Assembly (NCBI RefSeq): GCF_029968035.1
Contig: NZ_JASCIQ010000013.1
Span: forward strand, 1-64,000
Direction: 5' to 3'
From: Streptomyces cavernicola
GTDB taxonomy: Bacteria > Actinomycetota > Actinomycetes > Streptomycetales > Streptomycetaceae
Length of the DNA: 64,000 nucleotides
Shown: piece by piece, positions 1 through 7,432 of the stretch
How positions within the stretch are numbered: position 1 is the stretch's first letter
Layout: each line of letters begins with the position of its first letter
The notes under the pieces: model-generated
What the model was told of the DNA's origin: nothing
The model's input: the letters and a program-made list of their open reading frames with translations, nothing else
Database searches by the model: none
Translations under genes and position numbers: made by a program

Positions 1-59
1 GGGGGGCGGCCCTCCCCGGACTCCCGGACCCCGGATTCCCGGATCGGGACCCCCGGCTC

Positions 60-178
60 CCTCCCCGCCCCTTCCCGAAAGACCTGCGGTCGGCTTCGGG
101 GGCTCCGCCCCCGGGCCCCGGCCGTTGTCCGGCTGAAGCGCCGTCGTGGCTGGTCGCGCAGTTCCCCGCGCCCCTGAC
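60..178. repeat. Streptomyces-type composite intergenic repeat (copy 1)
   Basis: A pyrimidine-rich block (CGCCCCTTCCCG followed by CCTGCGG-like sequence) precedes a 34-base core at 142-175. That core is the reverse complement of 40995-41028, with one mismatch that I can see. It contains the GCGCAGTTCCCCGCGCCCCT string often found between Streptomyces genes. No ORF here looks real. Confidence 0.7.
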
Positions 179-271
179 GGCGCCGGAAACCCCATCGGAG
201 GGGACCTGGCCTCAGTATTCCGGACAAAGGCGCGCATGGTCCCATCCACAGGAGTACGGGCCGACTACGCG

Positions 272-309
272 CAGGGTCCCGCCAGTTCGAGCGACCCGGC
301 GGGACCCTG
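272..309 (-). terminator. Strong hairpin downstream of the SDR gene
   Basis: Perfect 12-base arms (CAGGGTCCCGCC at 272-283 and its complement at 298-309) enclose a 14-base loop. It lies about 37 bases past the stop of the reverse-strand SDR gene. A second hairpin, GCCCTGT/ACAGGGC at 320-337, lies between them. Neither has a clear U-tract, as is common in Streptomyces terminators. The rest of 1-345 holds nothing I recognise. Confidence 0.55.
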
Positions 310-345
310 TCCCTGGTTGGCCCTGTACGCACAGGGCACGTCTCG

Positions 346-1110
346 TCAGCGCGTCGTGTAGCCGCCGTTGAGGAAGATCGTCTGGCCGTTGGCCCACCAG
401 CCGTCGGTGAGCAGGTGGCGGACCCAGGGAACGATGTCCTCGATCTTCGTCAGATCCCCGTTCATCGCCGAGGACCGGTGGTACGCGATGGAACCCTCGT
501 CCTCGGCCGGGTAGAAGAACGGCGTGTCCATCGGTCCGGGCGCGATGTTGTTGACCGACACGTTCCGGCCGAACAGCTCCTTCGAAAGGGCCCGCGTGAA
601 GTGCTCGACCGGTGCCTTGCTGCCCGCGTACGAGGAGTACAGGCCGGTGTAGGCGGCGAGCAGCGAGGTCAGCACGGTGATGATCTTGCCGCCGTCCTCG
701 ATGCGCCGGGCGGCCTCGCGCATCACGAAGAACGCGGCCTTGGAGTTGACCGCGAACATCCGGTCGTACTCCTCCTCCGTGATCTCCGTGAACGGCTTCT
801 TCAGGACCATCCCTGCGGTGTTGACGCTGAAGTCGAGCTTCCCGTACCTCCGTACGACCTCGTCGAAGACCCGCTCCACCTCGGGGACGCGGGTGAGGTC
901 GGCCTGGACGGTGAAGGCCTGGCCGGGGCCCGCGTTGATCTGGTCGGCGACGTCCTCGGCCTTGGCGCGCGAGGAGTCGCTGTTGTAGTGGACCGCGACG
1001 AGTGCGCCCTCCGCGCCGAGCGTGGTGCTGATGAGCCCGCCGAGATTGCGGGACGCGCCGCCGACGAAGGCGACCTTGCCGTCGAGTGTCCTGTCCGGGG
1101 TGCTGACCAT
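346..1110 (-). CDS. SDR family oxidoreductase
   Basis: A 254-residue classical short-chain dehydrogenase/reductase, probably a cytoplasmic NAD(P)-dependent enzyme. The N-terminal Rossmann glycine motif reads VGGASRNLGG, with the usual leading Thr replaced by Val. The catalytic Ser lies in ITVLTSL and YAGSK supplies the Tyr-x-x-x-Lys pair. NIAPGPMDTPFF and the C-terminal NGQTIFLNGGY are typical of FabG-like members. A GC-rich 116-base gap separates it from the HAD gene upstream, so it may share that transcript. The substrate cannot be deduced. Confidence 0.9.
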   Translation of the reverse strand: MVSTPDRTLDGKVAFVGGASRNLGGLISTTLGAEGALVAVHYNSDSSRAKAEDVADQINAGPGQAFTVQADLTRVPEVERVFDEVVRRYGKLDFSVNTAGMVLKKPFTEITEEEYDRMFAVNSKAAFFVMREAARRIEDGGKIITVLTSLLAAYTGLYSSYAGSKAPVEHFTRALSKELFGRNVSVNNIAPGPMDTPFFYPAEDEGSIAYHRSSAMNGDLTKIEDIVPWVRHLLTDGWWANGQTIFLNGGYTTR

Positions 1111-1226
1111 GACGGGCCCTCCTGAGCGATTCCTGACGTGTCACGTCACGGCTGCTCCGGGACGCCGGGCATCCGCGACGCCCCCAGCCTCGCCCCGCGG
1201 ACCCGCCCCGATCTTGAACGTTCCGC

Positions 1227-1979
1227 TCAGCTCTGGAACGAACCACTCGTTCGTACGCGGTGGTCGAAATGGTCGAGTTGTTCGAGCTGGTCGAGTCGTT
1301 CGAGCTGGTCCGCCAGGTCGGCGAGGTCGGCGGCGTGCAGGTCGAAGCCGTCCGAGGAGGTGGGCGGGTCGCCGACGGGGCGGGCGACGTATGCGGTGCG
1401 CAGGCCGAGCTTCTGCGCCCCGCGCAGATCCCAGGCGTGGGCGGCGACCATGAGCAGCCGCTCGGGCGGCAGTCCGGCGACGGTGACGGCCAGTCGGTAG
1501 ACCGCAGGGTCCGGCTTGTACGTGCGGGCTTCCTCGGCGGACAGCGCCTGGTGCCAGCGCAGTCCCGCGTGGGCGTTGAGTCCGAGGAGCGCCGTCCGGC
1601 TCGCGTTGGAGAGTCCGATCAGCGGGAACCGTTCGGCGAGCCGGGCGAGCCCTGCCGCGGTGTCGGGCCACGGCGGCAACCGGCGAGCTGACAGGGCGAG
1701 GGCCGCCACCGCGGCCGGGTCGTCGACTCCGGTGGCCTCGGCGACCAGCCGGGCGGCTTCCAGGTCGAGGGCGTCGCTCGGGGCGTAGGGCCGGACGCCG
1801 TCGGCCATGCGGCGTTGCTCGTGGTCGATGTGCTGCTGCCACAGCGCCAACAGCTCCTCGACCCTGGACTCGTCGAGCGCGGGGTCGAGTTCACGCACGC
1901 CGGCCCGGATGCCGGCGGGTTCGTCGACGAGCGTGCCGAGCACGTCGAACACCACGGCGTCGATCTCTGGCTTTGACAT
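1227..1979 (-). CDS. HAD family hydrolase, haloacid dehalogenase type II-like
   Basis: About 250 residues. The N-terminal VFDVLGTLVDEPAG carries the nucleophilic Asp of the HAD superfamily. LIGLSNASRTALL is motif II, and YKPDPAVYRLA with a following VAAHAWDLRGAQ gives the Lys and acidic motif of haloacid dehalogenase type II proteins. The ATG at 1979 is preferred to upstream starts because AGGAG sits nine bases before it. The extreme C-terminus is low complexity (Leu-Asp/Glu-Gln repeats) and comes from a short tandem DNA repeat at about 1260-1315. Actual dehalogenase activity is not shown; many relatives are phosphatases. Confidence 0.88.
   Translation of the reverse strand: MSKPEIDAVVFDVLGTLVDEPAGIRAGVRELDPALDESRVEELLALWQQHIDHEQRRMADGVRPYAPSDALDLEAARLVAEATGVDDPAAVAALALSARRLPPWPDTAAGLARLAERFPLIGLSNASRTALLGLNAHAGLRWHQALSAEEARTYKPDPAVYRLAVTVAGLPPERLLMVAAHAWDLRGAQKLGLRTAYVARPVGDPPTSSDGFDLHAADLADLADQLERLDQLEQLDHFDHRVRTSGSFQS
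1260..1315 (-). repeat. Short tandem repeat in the HAD gene 3' end
   Basis: Imperfect 9- to 18-base units based on GTCGAGCTGTTCGAGCTGG encode the repeated Leu-Asp/Glu-Gln tail of the HAD protein. It looks like a recent slippage expansion at a tolerant C-terminus. Confidence 0.6.
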
Positions 1980-2130
1980 GGGAGAGGTCTCCTGGACGAA
2001 GCAGGGGCGTAGGAGCGGCACCTGTCCGAACGCACCTGGACGGGCTCAGGATTCCCGAACCGCGTTGCCTGATCCGGGTAGTTGGGGAAGCCAGGGCCTG
2101 TTCGGGAACCCGGGACCCGGAGGAGACGCC

Positions 2131-3000
2131 CTAGGCGGAACCGTCGCGCAGCATGCGCGGCGTGGCCCCCTCGTACCGGCGCATCGTGCGCGTCAGATGG
2201 CTCTGGTCGGCGAAGCCGGACTCGGTCGCGATGTCCGCGATCGGCCGGTCCGTACGCGTCAGTTGGCGGCGCGCGTGGTCGAGGCGGCGCAGCGTCACGT
2301 ACCGGTGCGGGGACTCGCCCGTCGACTCGCGGAACGCCCGCGTGAAGTGGGACTCGCTGACCCCGGCCACCGCGGCGAGCTCCGCGAGCGTGACCTTCCC
2401 GGCGAGGTTGGCGTGGACGAAGTCGACGACCTCGGCGAGCCGCCGCGGCGAAAGCCCGCCCGCCCGCGCCCCGGGCGCACGCCCCTGCCCGGCCAGGCGC
2501 AGCACCACCGCGGCCGCCGCCTGCACGAGCGACTGCGCGTACAGGGTGTCGGCCGGTCCGGGGCTGCCGTACTCGTCGACCAGGCGCTCCAGGAGCAGCC
2601 GCAGCAGCGGATCCGTGAAGTGGAAGTGCGGCGCCAGCTCCACGGGGCCGCTCGCCCCGCCCTCGACGGCCAGCTTCTCCAGCCACACCGGGTCGATGCC
2701 GAGCAGCATCAGCTCCACGTCGTCCCGCCAGCGCGGGCGCGCGGCCCAGCCCGCCGGGTTGATCAGCGCCTCCCCGGCGTGGAACCGCTCCCGCCGCGCG
2801 GTGCCGTCCGCCGACCAGCGCAGATCCGCCGGGCGTCCGGTGTGCACGACCAGTACGTGTACGGGCGGGCCCACGGGCGCGGGCGTCACGTCGGACGTTC
2901 CGGCCGCCCGCTCCACCGCGCGCTCGGCCACCGCGTGCCCGAGGTCGCCGCCGCTGCTGTGCAGACACCGCAGATGGGGCTTGATGTGCGAAACGCTCAC
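2131..3000 (-). CDS. AraC family transcriptional regulator
   Basis: About 290 residues. The N-terminal half is a cupin-like sensing domain (RFHAGEALINPAGW). The C-terminal third is a double helix-turn-helix AraC domain, with LAELAAVAGVSESHFTRAF and IADIATESGFADQSHLTR. The GTG at 3000 (giving VSVSHIKPH) is preferred because the extra 20 residues from the ATG at 3060 are Arg/Gly-rich and unlike the family; neither start has a strong ribosome site. It sits next to the HAD and SDR genes, which it may regulate, and is divergent from the PepSY gene. Confidence 0.85.
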   Translation of the reverse strand: MSVSHIKPHLRCLHSSGGDLGHAVAERAVERAAGTSDVTPAPVGPPVHVLVVHTGRPADLRWSADGTARRERFHAGEALINPAGWAARPRWRDDVELMLLGIDPVWLEKLAVEGGASGPVELAPHFHFTDPLLRLLLERLVDEYGSPGPADTLYAQSLVQAAAAVVLRLAGQGRAPGARAGGLSPRRLAEVVDFVHANLAGKVTLAELAAVAGVSESHFTRAFRESTGESPHRYVTLRRLDHARRQLTRTDRPIADIATESGFADQSHLTRTMRRYEGATPRMLRDGSA

Positions 3001-3088
3001 CGGTCCAGTATCCGCCCGCCCCCTGCCGCCCCGAAACCGGAACGGAGAACCGCGCCTCATCAGCAGGGAACCGTGAACCTGAAGACGG

Positions 3089-3115
3089 CTTCAGGTGCCT
3101 TCAGGAGGGCTTCAG
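3089..3115 (+). promoter_or_regulatory. CTTCAG direct repeats, probable response-regulator site
   Basis: CTTCAG occurs at 3089, 3099 and 3110, one helical turn apart, with an inverted CTGAAG at 3079. Direct repeats with 10-11 base spacing are typical of OmpR-family response-regulator binding. They lie 55-80 bases before the PepSY start. Confidence 0.5.
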
Positions 3116-3169
3116 CTTCATTGCGCGACATTGGTGCCCGTCAACAGGGAACGACAGGGGAGGAACCTC

Positions 3170-3934
3170 ATGAAGCGCAAGATCGTCATCGCCACCGTCG
3201 TAGCAGCGGCCCTCGTGGGCGGCGGCTCCGCGCTCGCCTTCGCCGGCGGCGACGACGAGGCCGGGCGTTCCGAGGCCCGTGCGGAGCAGAGCAGCTCCCA
3301 GGTCACGCTGCAGGACGACGACCGGGACGACGACCGTGACGACCGCCGCGACGACGACCGCCGCGACGACGACCGCGACGAAGCCCGCCCCGCCGACGCG
3401 AAGCTCACCGCCGCCCAGGCCGTCGAGGCCGCGCTCAAGCACCAGGCGGGCACCGCGGTCTCCGCCGAACTCGACGAAGAGGACGGAGACGACAGCGACG
3501 GCAACGGAAGCGACGGCAAGAACGAGCGCCTCGCCTGGGAGGTCGACATCCTCGGCCAGGGCGACGCCTGGCACACCGTCCACCTCGACGCCGTCACCGG
3601 CAAGATCCTCGGCACGGAGACCGAGAACGAGCGCGACGACGCCCGCGAGGCCCGTACGGCCCTGAAGGGCGCGACCGCCGACGCCGCGCAGGCCGCGAAG
3701 AACGCCGCGGCGAAGGGATTCGTCACCTCGATCGACCTGGACGACGACGGCCGCCCCGGCCACACCTCCGAGGGCTGGGAGATCGAGACCGCCGACGCCG
3801 CGGGCAAGGACAGCGACTGGAACGTCGACGTACGCACCGGCAAGCTCACCGCCGACCACGACGACCGCCACGACCACGACGACAACGACGGTGACGACAA
3901 CGGCCGCGACGACAACGGCCGCGACGACGACTGA
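3170..3934 (+). CDS. Exported PepSY domain protein with Asp-rich repeats
   Basis: A 254-residue protein. The signal peptide (KRKIVIATVVAAALVGGG then ALAFAGG) is followed by a highly charged Asp/Arg linker at about residues 48-75. PepSY-type segments then follow: LTAAQAVEAALKHQ with WEVDILGQGDAWHTVHLD and VTGKILGTE, and a second copy with WEIET and WNVDVRTGKL. The C-terminus is another Asp/His/Asn/Gly-rich tail. The ATG at 3170 has GGGAGGAACCTC before it. PepSY proteins are extracytoplasmic and are often controlled by two-component systems, which fits the direct repeats upstream. The acidic tails might bind cations; that is inference. Confidence 0.88.
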   Translation: MKRKIVIATVVAAALVGGGSALAFAGGDDEAGRSEARAEQSSSQVTLQDDDRDDDRDDRRDDDRRDDDRDEARPADAKLTAAQAVEAALKHQAGTAVSAELDEEDGDDSDGNGSDGKNERLAWEVDILGQGDAWHTVHLDAVTGKILGTETENERDDAREARTALKGATADAAQAAKNAAAKGFVTSIDLDDDGRPGHTSEGWEIETADAAGKDSDWNVDVRTGKLTADHDDRHDHDDNDGDDNGRDDNGRDDD

Positions 3935-4036
3935 CCGTTCAGCCCCCAGTACCAGAAGAGGAGTTGTGCGGGAACAAAGCGGAAGAGTTCCGTGAGAATG
4001 ACGGCACATCCGGTACGGGGCTCACTCGACTGGGCC

Positions 4037-4049
4037 TATAGTCGGTCGC
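4037..4049 (+). promoter_or_regulatory. Probable leaderless promoter of the Lsr2 gene
   Basis: TATAGT at 4037-4042 is a good -10 element and ends seven bases before the ATG at 4050. Transcription would start at or next to the A of the start codon. No Shine-Dalgarno sequence is visible, and the -35 region is weak. Confidence 0.5.
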
Positions 4050-4391
4050 ATGGCCCAGAAGGTAATTACGACATACGTGGACGACCTGACCGGCGAAGAG
4101 TCGGAGCAAATCGCCACGCACAGCATTCTCGTCGACGGTGCGGGTGTGGAAATCGACCTCACCGACGAGAACTACGAGAAGCTGCTCGAACTGCTCAACC
4201 CCTATCTGCACGCGGACGGCGCCCGCAGAATCCGCGGCGGCTCCAAGCCGAAGGGGAAGCGCAAGCCGGCCGGCGGAAAGTCCGACGACTCGTCGGCGAT
4301 CAGGGCCTGGGCAAGGGAGAACGGGTACGAGGTGAGCGAGCGCGGCCGCGTCCCCGCCGCGGTCCGCGAAGCCTACGAATCCGCCCGCTGA
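4050..4391 (+). CDS. Lsr2/LsrL-type nucleoid-associated protein
   Basis: A 113-residue Lsr2-family protein. The N-terminal dimerisation domain starts MAQKVITTYVDDLTGEES and includes EIDLTDENYEKLLELL. A basic linker (SKPKGKRKPAGGKS) follows. The C-terminal DNA-binding domain is IRAWARENGYEVSERGRVP, in which the RGR motif inserts into the minor groove of AT-rich DNA. Lsr2 silences horizontally acquired AT-rich genes in Actinobacteria. The divergent N-terminus resembles the second Streptomyces paralogue (LsrL) more than the main Lsr2, so I leave out a symbol. It is monocistronic, with a strong terminator immediately after. Confidence 0.93.
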   Translation: MAQKVITTYVDDLTGEESEQIATHSILVDGAGVEIDLTDENYEKLLELLNPYLHADGARRIRGGSKPKGKRKPAGGKSDDSSAIRAWARENGYEVSERGRVPAAVREAYESAR

Positions 4392-4407
4392 ACCAACCGA
4401 TTTCAAG

Positions 4408-4439
4408 GGAGTGCCGCCACCAGTGGCGGCACTCCTTTT
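4408..4439 (+). terminator. Rho-independent terminator after the Lsr2 gene
   Basis: GGAGTGCCGCCAC at 4408-4420 pairs with its complement at 4423-4435 and is followed by TTTT. This is one of the few classical stem plus U-tract terminators in the window. Confidence 0.85.
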
Positions 4440-4577
4440 CGTATGCGCGGACGAGCCGCGCACCCGTTCGCATACCCGTGGGAAAGCCGGAGTTCACCAA
4501 CTCCAGGACCCCCGAAGCCATTCGGGAATCACCCAAGGCCGCACACCCGGTAATGAACCGGTCGAGTCGCCCGCGCT

Positions 4578-5000
4578 TCAGTCGAGTTCGATACGCGAAG
4601 GGCTCTGCGCCGCATCCCGCACCCGCGCCTCGGCCACGGCCCGTACGACGCATTCGTACTCGTGATACGGAAGCGTCATCGTGAGTCCGAAGAGGATGCC
4701 CCACGCCACGTCGGATTCCTCCAACGTGCCGGGAATGTCGGTGCGGTAGAGCTCGCGGCCGAGATGCGCGGTGGGGAGTTCCCGGGGTGCGGGCGACTCG
4801 GCGTACCGGTCAAGGGCGCGGCCCGCGCAGTCGAGGAACGTCCCGTAGCGGGCCTCGCCCAAGATCTCTTCCAGCTGGCGCAGTTGTGCGTGGGCCGCGC
4901 GGATCCGCAGGGGCCAGCGGCGGCTGGGGCCGAAGCGCTCTTCGAGCACGGTGGTGAGCGTGATCTGCTGAAAGAGCGTGTCGAGAAGGTCGTTGCTCAT
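4578..5000 (-). CDS. Hypothetical protein, about 140 residues
   Basis: I do not recognise the family. The protein is soluble with no signal peptide and begins MSNDLLDTLFQQITLTTVLEE. It has an Arg-rich amphipathic middle and an acidic C-terminal half containing ESDVAWGILFGLTMTLPYHE. The start is uncertain: ATGs at 5000, 5009 and 5078 are in frame with no convincing ribosome site. I chose 5000 because the upstream residues look untranslated. Codon bias supports a real gene. It is tail-to-tail with the Lsr2 gene across the 4440-4577 gap. Confidence 0.6.
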   Translation of the reverse strand: MSNDLLDTLFQQITLTTVLEERFGPSRRWPLRIRAAHAQLRQLEEILGEARYGTFLDCAGRALDRYAESPAPRELPTAHLGRELYRTDIPGTLEESDVAWGILFGLTMTLPYHEYECVVRAVAEARVRDAAQSPSRIELD

Positions 5001-5178
5001 GATCCGCATGTTCCGGGGCGTGATCGGGAACGCGGCGAGGCGCACCGCTCCGAGCGTCCGACGACACCCGATTGGCATGACACGCCTGCTGCCGGCATGT
5101 CACGCCCGCCGCCGGCGTGACACGGCCGCCGCGACCGACAGGCAGCGGCGGCGGCGCAGTTGTGCGGCGCGAGGCGGC

Positions 5179-5667
5179 TCAGGCGGGCAGCGCGCCCTCG
5201 ACGGCGACGATCAACTCCTGGGCGTCCGGCTCCGTCTGGGGCGAGAAGCGCGCAACGACCCGGCCCTCCGGGGCGATCAGGAACTTCTCGAAGTTCCAGC
5301 GGATGTCCCCGCTGTGCCCCTCGGCGTCGGCCGTGCCCACGAGGTCCGCGTAGAGCGGGTGCCGGCCGGGGCCGTTGACGTCGGTCTTCTCGGTCAGCGG
5401 GAACGTCACGCCGTACGTCGCCGAGCAGAACGTGGCGATCTCCTCGGCGCTGCCCGGCTCCTGGCCCATGAACTGGTTGCAGGGCACGCCGAGGACGGTG
5501 AACCCGCGCGGCCCGTACTGCTCCTGGAGCTTCTCCAGGCCCGCGTACTGCGGCGTGAGGCCGCACTTGGAGGCGACGTTGACGACCAGGACGGCCTTGC
5601 CGCGGTACTGCGCGAGGTTCGCGGGGCCGCCCTGCAGGGCGTCGATCTCCACGTCGTGGATGGACAT
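5179..5667 (-). CDS. Glutathione peroxidase family protein (thiol peroxidase)
   Basis: A 162-residue GPx-fold enzyme that reduces peroxides. NVASKCGLTPQY carries the peroxidatic Cys35, VPCNQFMGQEPG carries the Gln, and IRWNFEKFLI the Trp of the catalytic tetrad. It uses Cys rather than selenocysteine. Actinobacteria lack glutathione, so thioredoxin or mycothiol pathways are the likely reductants (family knowledge). An ATG with AAGGAGCAGC upstream supports the start. Confidence 0.93.
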   Translation of the reverse strand: MSIHDVEIDALQGGPANLAQYRGKAVLVVNVASKCGLTPQYAGLEKLQEQYGPRGFTVLGVPCNQFMGQEPGSAEEIATFCSATYGVTFPLTEKTDVNGPGRHPLYADLVGTADAEGHSGDIRWNFEKFLIAPEGRVVARFSPQTEPDAQELIVAVEGALPA

Positions 5668-6149
5668 GCTGCTCCTTGTGTCCTGTGCGGTATCGGATCA
5701 GTGGCTGTGCTCGCCGATTGTCCCTCGCGCGGTGGCGGCCGCGACGACCGCCGCCGGGACTGAGAGATCTCCGACGGCGGCCGCGGGACGCCGGGCGCGC
5801 GGCGCTCCCCGCCGCGGCCCCCGGCGCGCGCCGTCCTCGCCGGCGGCGGGGTGCGCGGGAGTTCACCCCATGCGGAACGTGCCGGCGGGACGGGCCGGAG
5901 CCGCGGCCGATGTCGGCATGGCACGGATCCGGCAGCCGGGCCCAGTTCTGGGCTGCTGCGGATCGTAGGCCCGAGGCGGCGGCCGTGCCCAGCACCCGCA
6001 CGTCCTGCCTGGCCGGGCGGCGTGGGCGCGGCGGCGGGCGGCGCAGGGCGGGGCGGTGCAGGGCGGTGCACGGGCCCCGTACCGCAGGGGGACGGGCGGT
6101 GGAGACGAGTCGAACGAAGTTCGTTACCGGGGGTAGGCCGAGCGGATCG
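5668..6149. other. Long GC-rich intergenic stretch without a supported gene
   Basis: This part of the 745-base gap between the divergent GPx and diiron oxygenase genes has several overlapping open frames on both strands. All are Arg/Pro/Gly-rich with no domain signal. The only structured element I see in the gap is the palindrome at 6150-6176. Bases 6177-6412 would be an unusually long leader for the oxygenase gene. Confidence 0.5.
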
Positions 6150-6176
6150 CTTGTTATACGGTCTGTCTAACAAGCG
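6150..6176 (+). promoter_or_regulatory. Palindromic operator upstream of the diiron oxygenase
   Basis: GCTTGTTA at 6150-6157 and TAACAAGC at 6169-6176 are perfect inverted arms, and the symmetry continues inward with AC/GT. The size and shape fit a TetR-family operator. No regulator gene is adjacent, so the protein that binds it is probably encoded elsewhere. Confidence 0.6.
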
Positions 6177-6412
6177 GGTGGCGCGATCCTGTCGCCCGTG
6201 GCACCGAGGCGTCCGCGCGCGCCGGCGGACCGCGCCAGGGACGGCGCGCGGCCCCGCACCGGCACGCCGGAGCGCCGCCCGTGCGCCCCGTACCCCCACG
6301 TACCGAGCACACGTACCGCGCAACCGGAAGCAGCACTCGGCAAGCACCCCAGCACCCCCTCAGCACCCTGCAAAGCACCACACCCGACACGCTCGACGCG
6401 AGGAGCCGCAGC

Positions 6413-7360
6413 ATGGCTGGCAGCATCATCGGTTCACCGGCACACACCGGATCGCCGTCGCAAGGAACGTCGCAAGGACCGTCGTCCCCCGACTCCGACG
6501 TCGCGCAGCGCCTCCTCGACTCCTCGGCGACGCTGTCGTACGACCCGGCCACCGAGGTCGACTGGGAGACGCCGCTCGACAAGGACTTCCACGGCGCGAG
6601 CCCGGAGTGGAGCACCCTCTACGGCACCGCGTACTGGCGGGAGTTGAGCGAGGAGCTGCGCAAGGAGCTGACCCGGCAGGAGGCCGCGTCCGTCGCGAGC
6701 ACCGGCATCTGGTTCGAGATGATCCTGCAGCAGATGATGCTGCGCGACATGTACGCCAAGGACCCCACCGACGCACGCTTCCAGTGGGCCCTGACCGAGA
6801 TCGCCGACGAGTGCCGGCACTCCATCATGTTCGCCCGCGGCGCGAAGAAGCTCGGCGCGCCCGCGTACCGGCCGAAGCGGGCCGTCGTCGAACTGGGCCG
6901 CGCCTTCAAGACGATCGCGTTCGGCGAGGCCGCGTACGCCGCGATCCTCGTCGCCGAAGAGGTCCTCGACGTGATGCAGCGCGACTGGATGCGCGACGAA
7001 CGCGTCGTGCCGTTCGTGCGCACCATCAACAACATCCATGTCGTCGAGGAGTCCCGGCACATGAAGTTCGCCCGCGACGAGACGCGCAGGCGCCTCGCCG
7101 AGGCCGGACCCGTGCGCCGCCAGATCAACGCCCTGGTCATCGCCATCGCCTCGTACATCATCGTCAGCAGCATGGTGAACGACGACGTCTACCGGCACGC
7201 CGGGCTCGACCGGGAGCGGGCCGTCAAGGAGGCCAGGGCCAACGAGCACCACAAGTCGATGATGCGGGCGAGCTGTTCGGGCCTCATGGAGTTCCTCGCC
7301 TCCTGCCGCCTGCTCACCAAGCCGGCCCTGGCCTTCTACAAGCGCGCCAACCTCGTCTGA
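6413..7360 (+). CDS. AurF-like diiron oxygenase (DUF/p-aminobenzoate N-oxygenase family)
   Basis: A 315-residue, largely helical protein. Two Glu-x-x-His iron-binding motifs are visible: IADECRHSIMF and VVEESRHMKFAR, with further Glu residues in FEMILQQMM and VAEEVLD. This pattern is typical of ferritin-like diiron N-oxygenases and oxygenases related to AurF and CmlI. The ATG at 6413 follows GAGGAGCCGC. The first 35 residues are Ser/Gly-rich and probably disordered. An FprB-like reductase gene starts 72 bases downstream and is the obvious electron donor. Substrate unknown: it could act on arylamines or fatty acyl groups. Confidence 0.85.
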   Translation: MAGSIIGSPAHTGSPSQGTSQGPSSPDSDVAQRLLDSSATLSYDPATEVDWETPLDKDFHGASPEWSTLYGTAYWRELSEELRKELTRQEAASVASTGIWFEMILQQMMLRDMYAKDPTDARFQWALTEIADECRHSIMFARGAKKLGAPAYRPKRAVVELGRAFKTIAFGEAAYAAILVAEEVLDVMQRDWMRDERVVPFVRTINNIHVVEESRHMKFARDETRRRLAEAGPVRRQINALVIAIASYIIVSSMVNDDVYRHAGLDRERAVKEARANEHHKSMMRASCSGLMEFLASCRLLTKPALAFYKRANLV

Positions 7361-7432
7361 GCCGACCGGCCGCCCTCCCGAGATGAACGACGCGTACCAC
7401 CGAGCAGACCTGAGCGGATTCGAGCTGACCAG

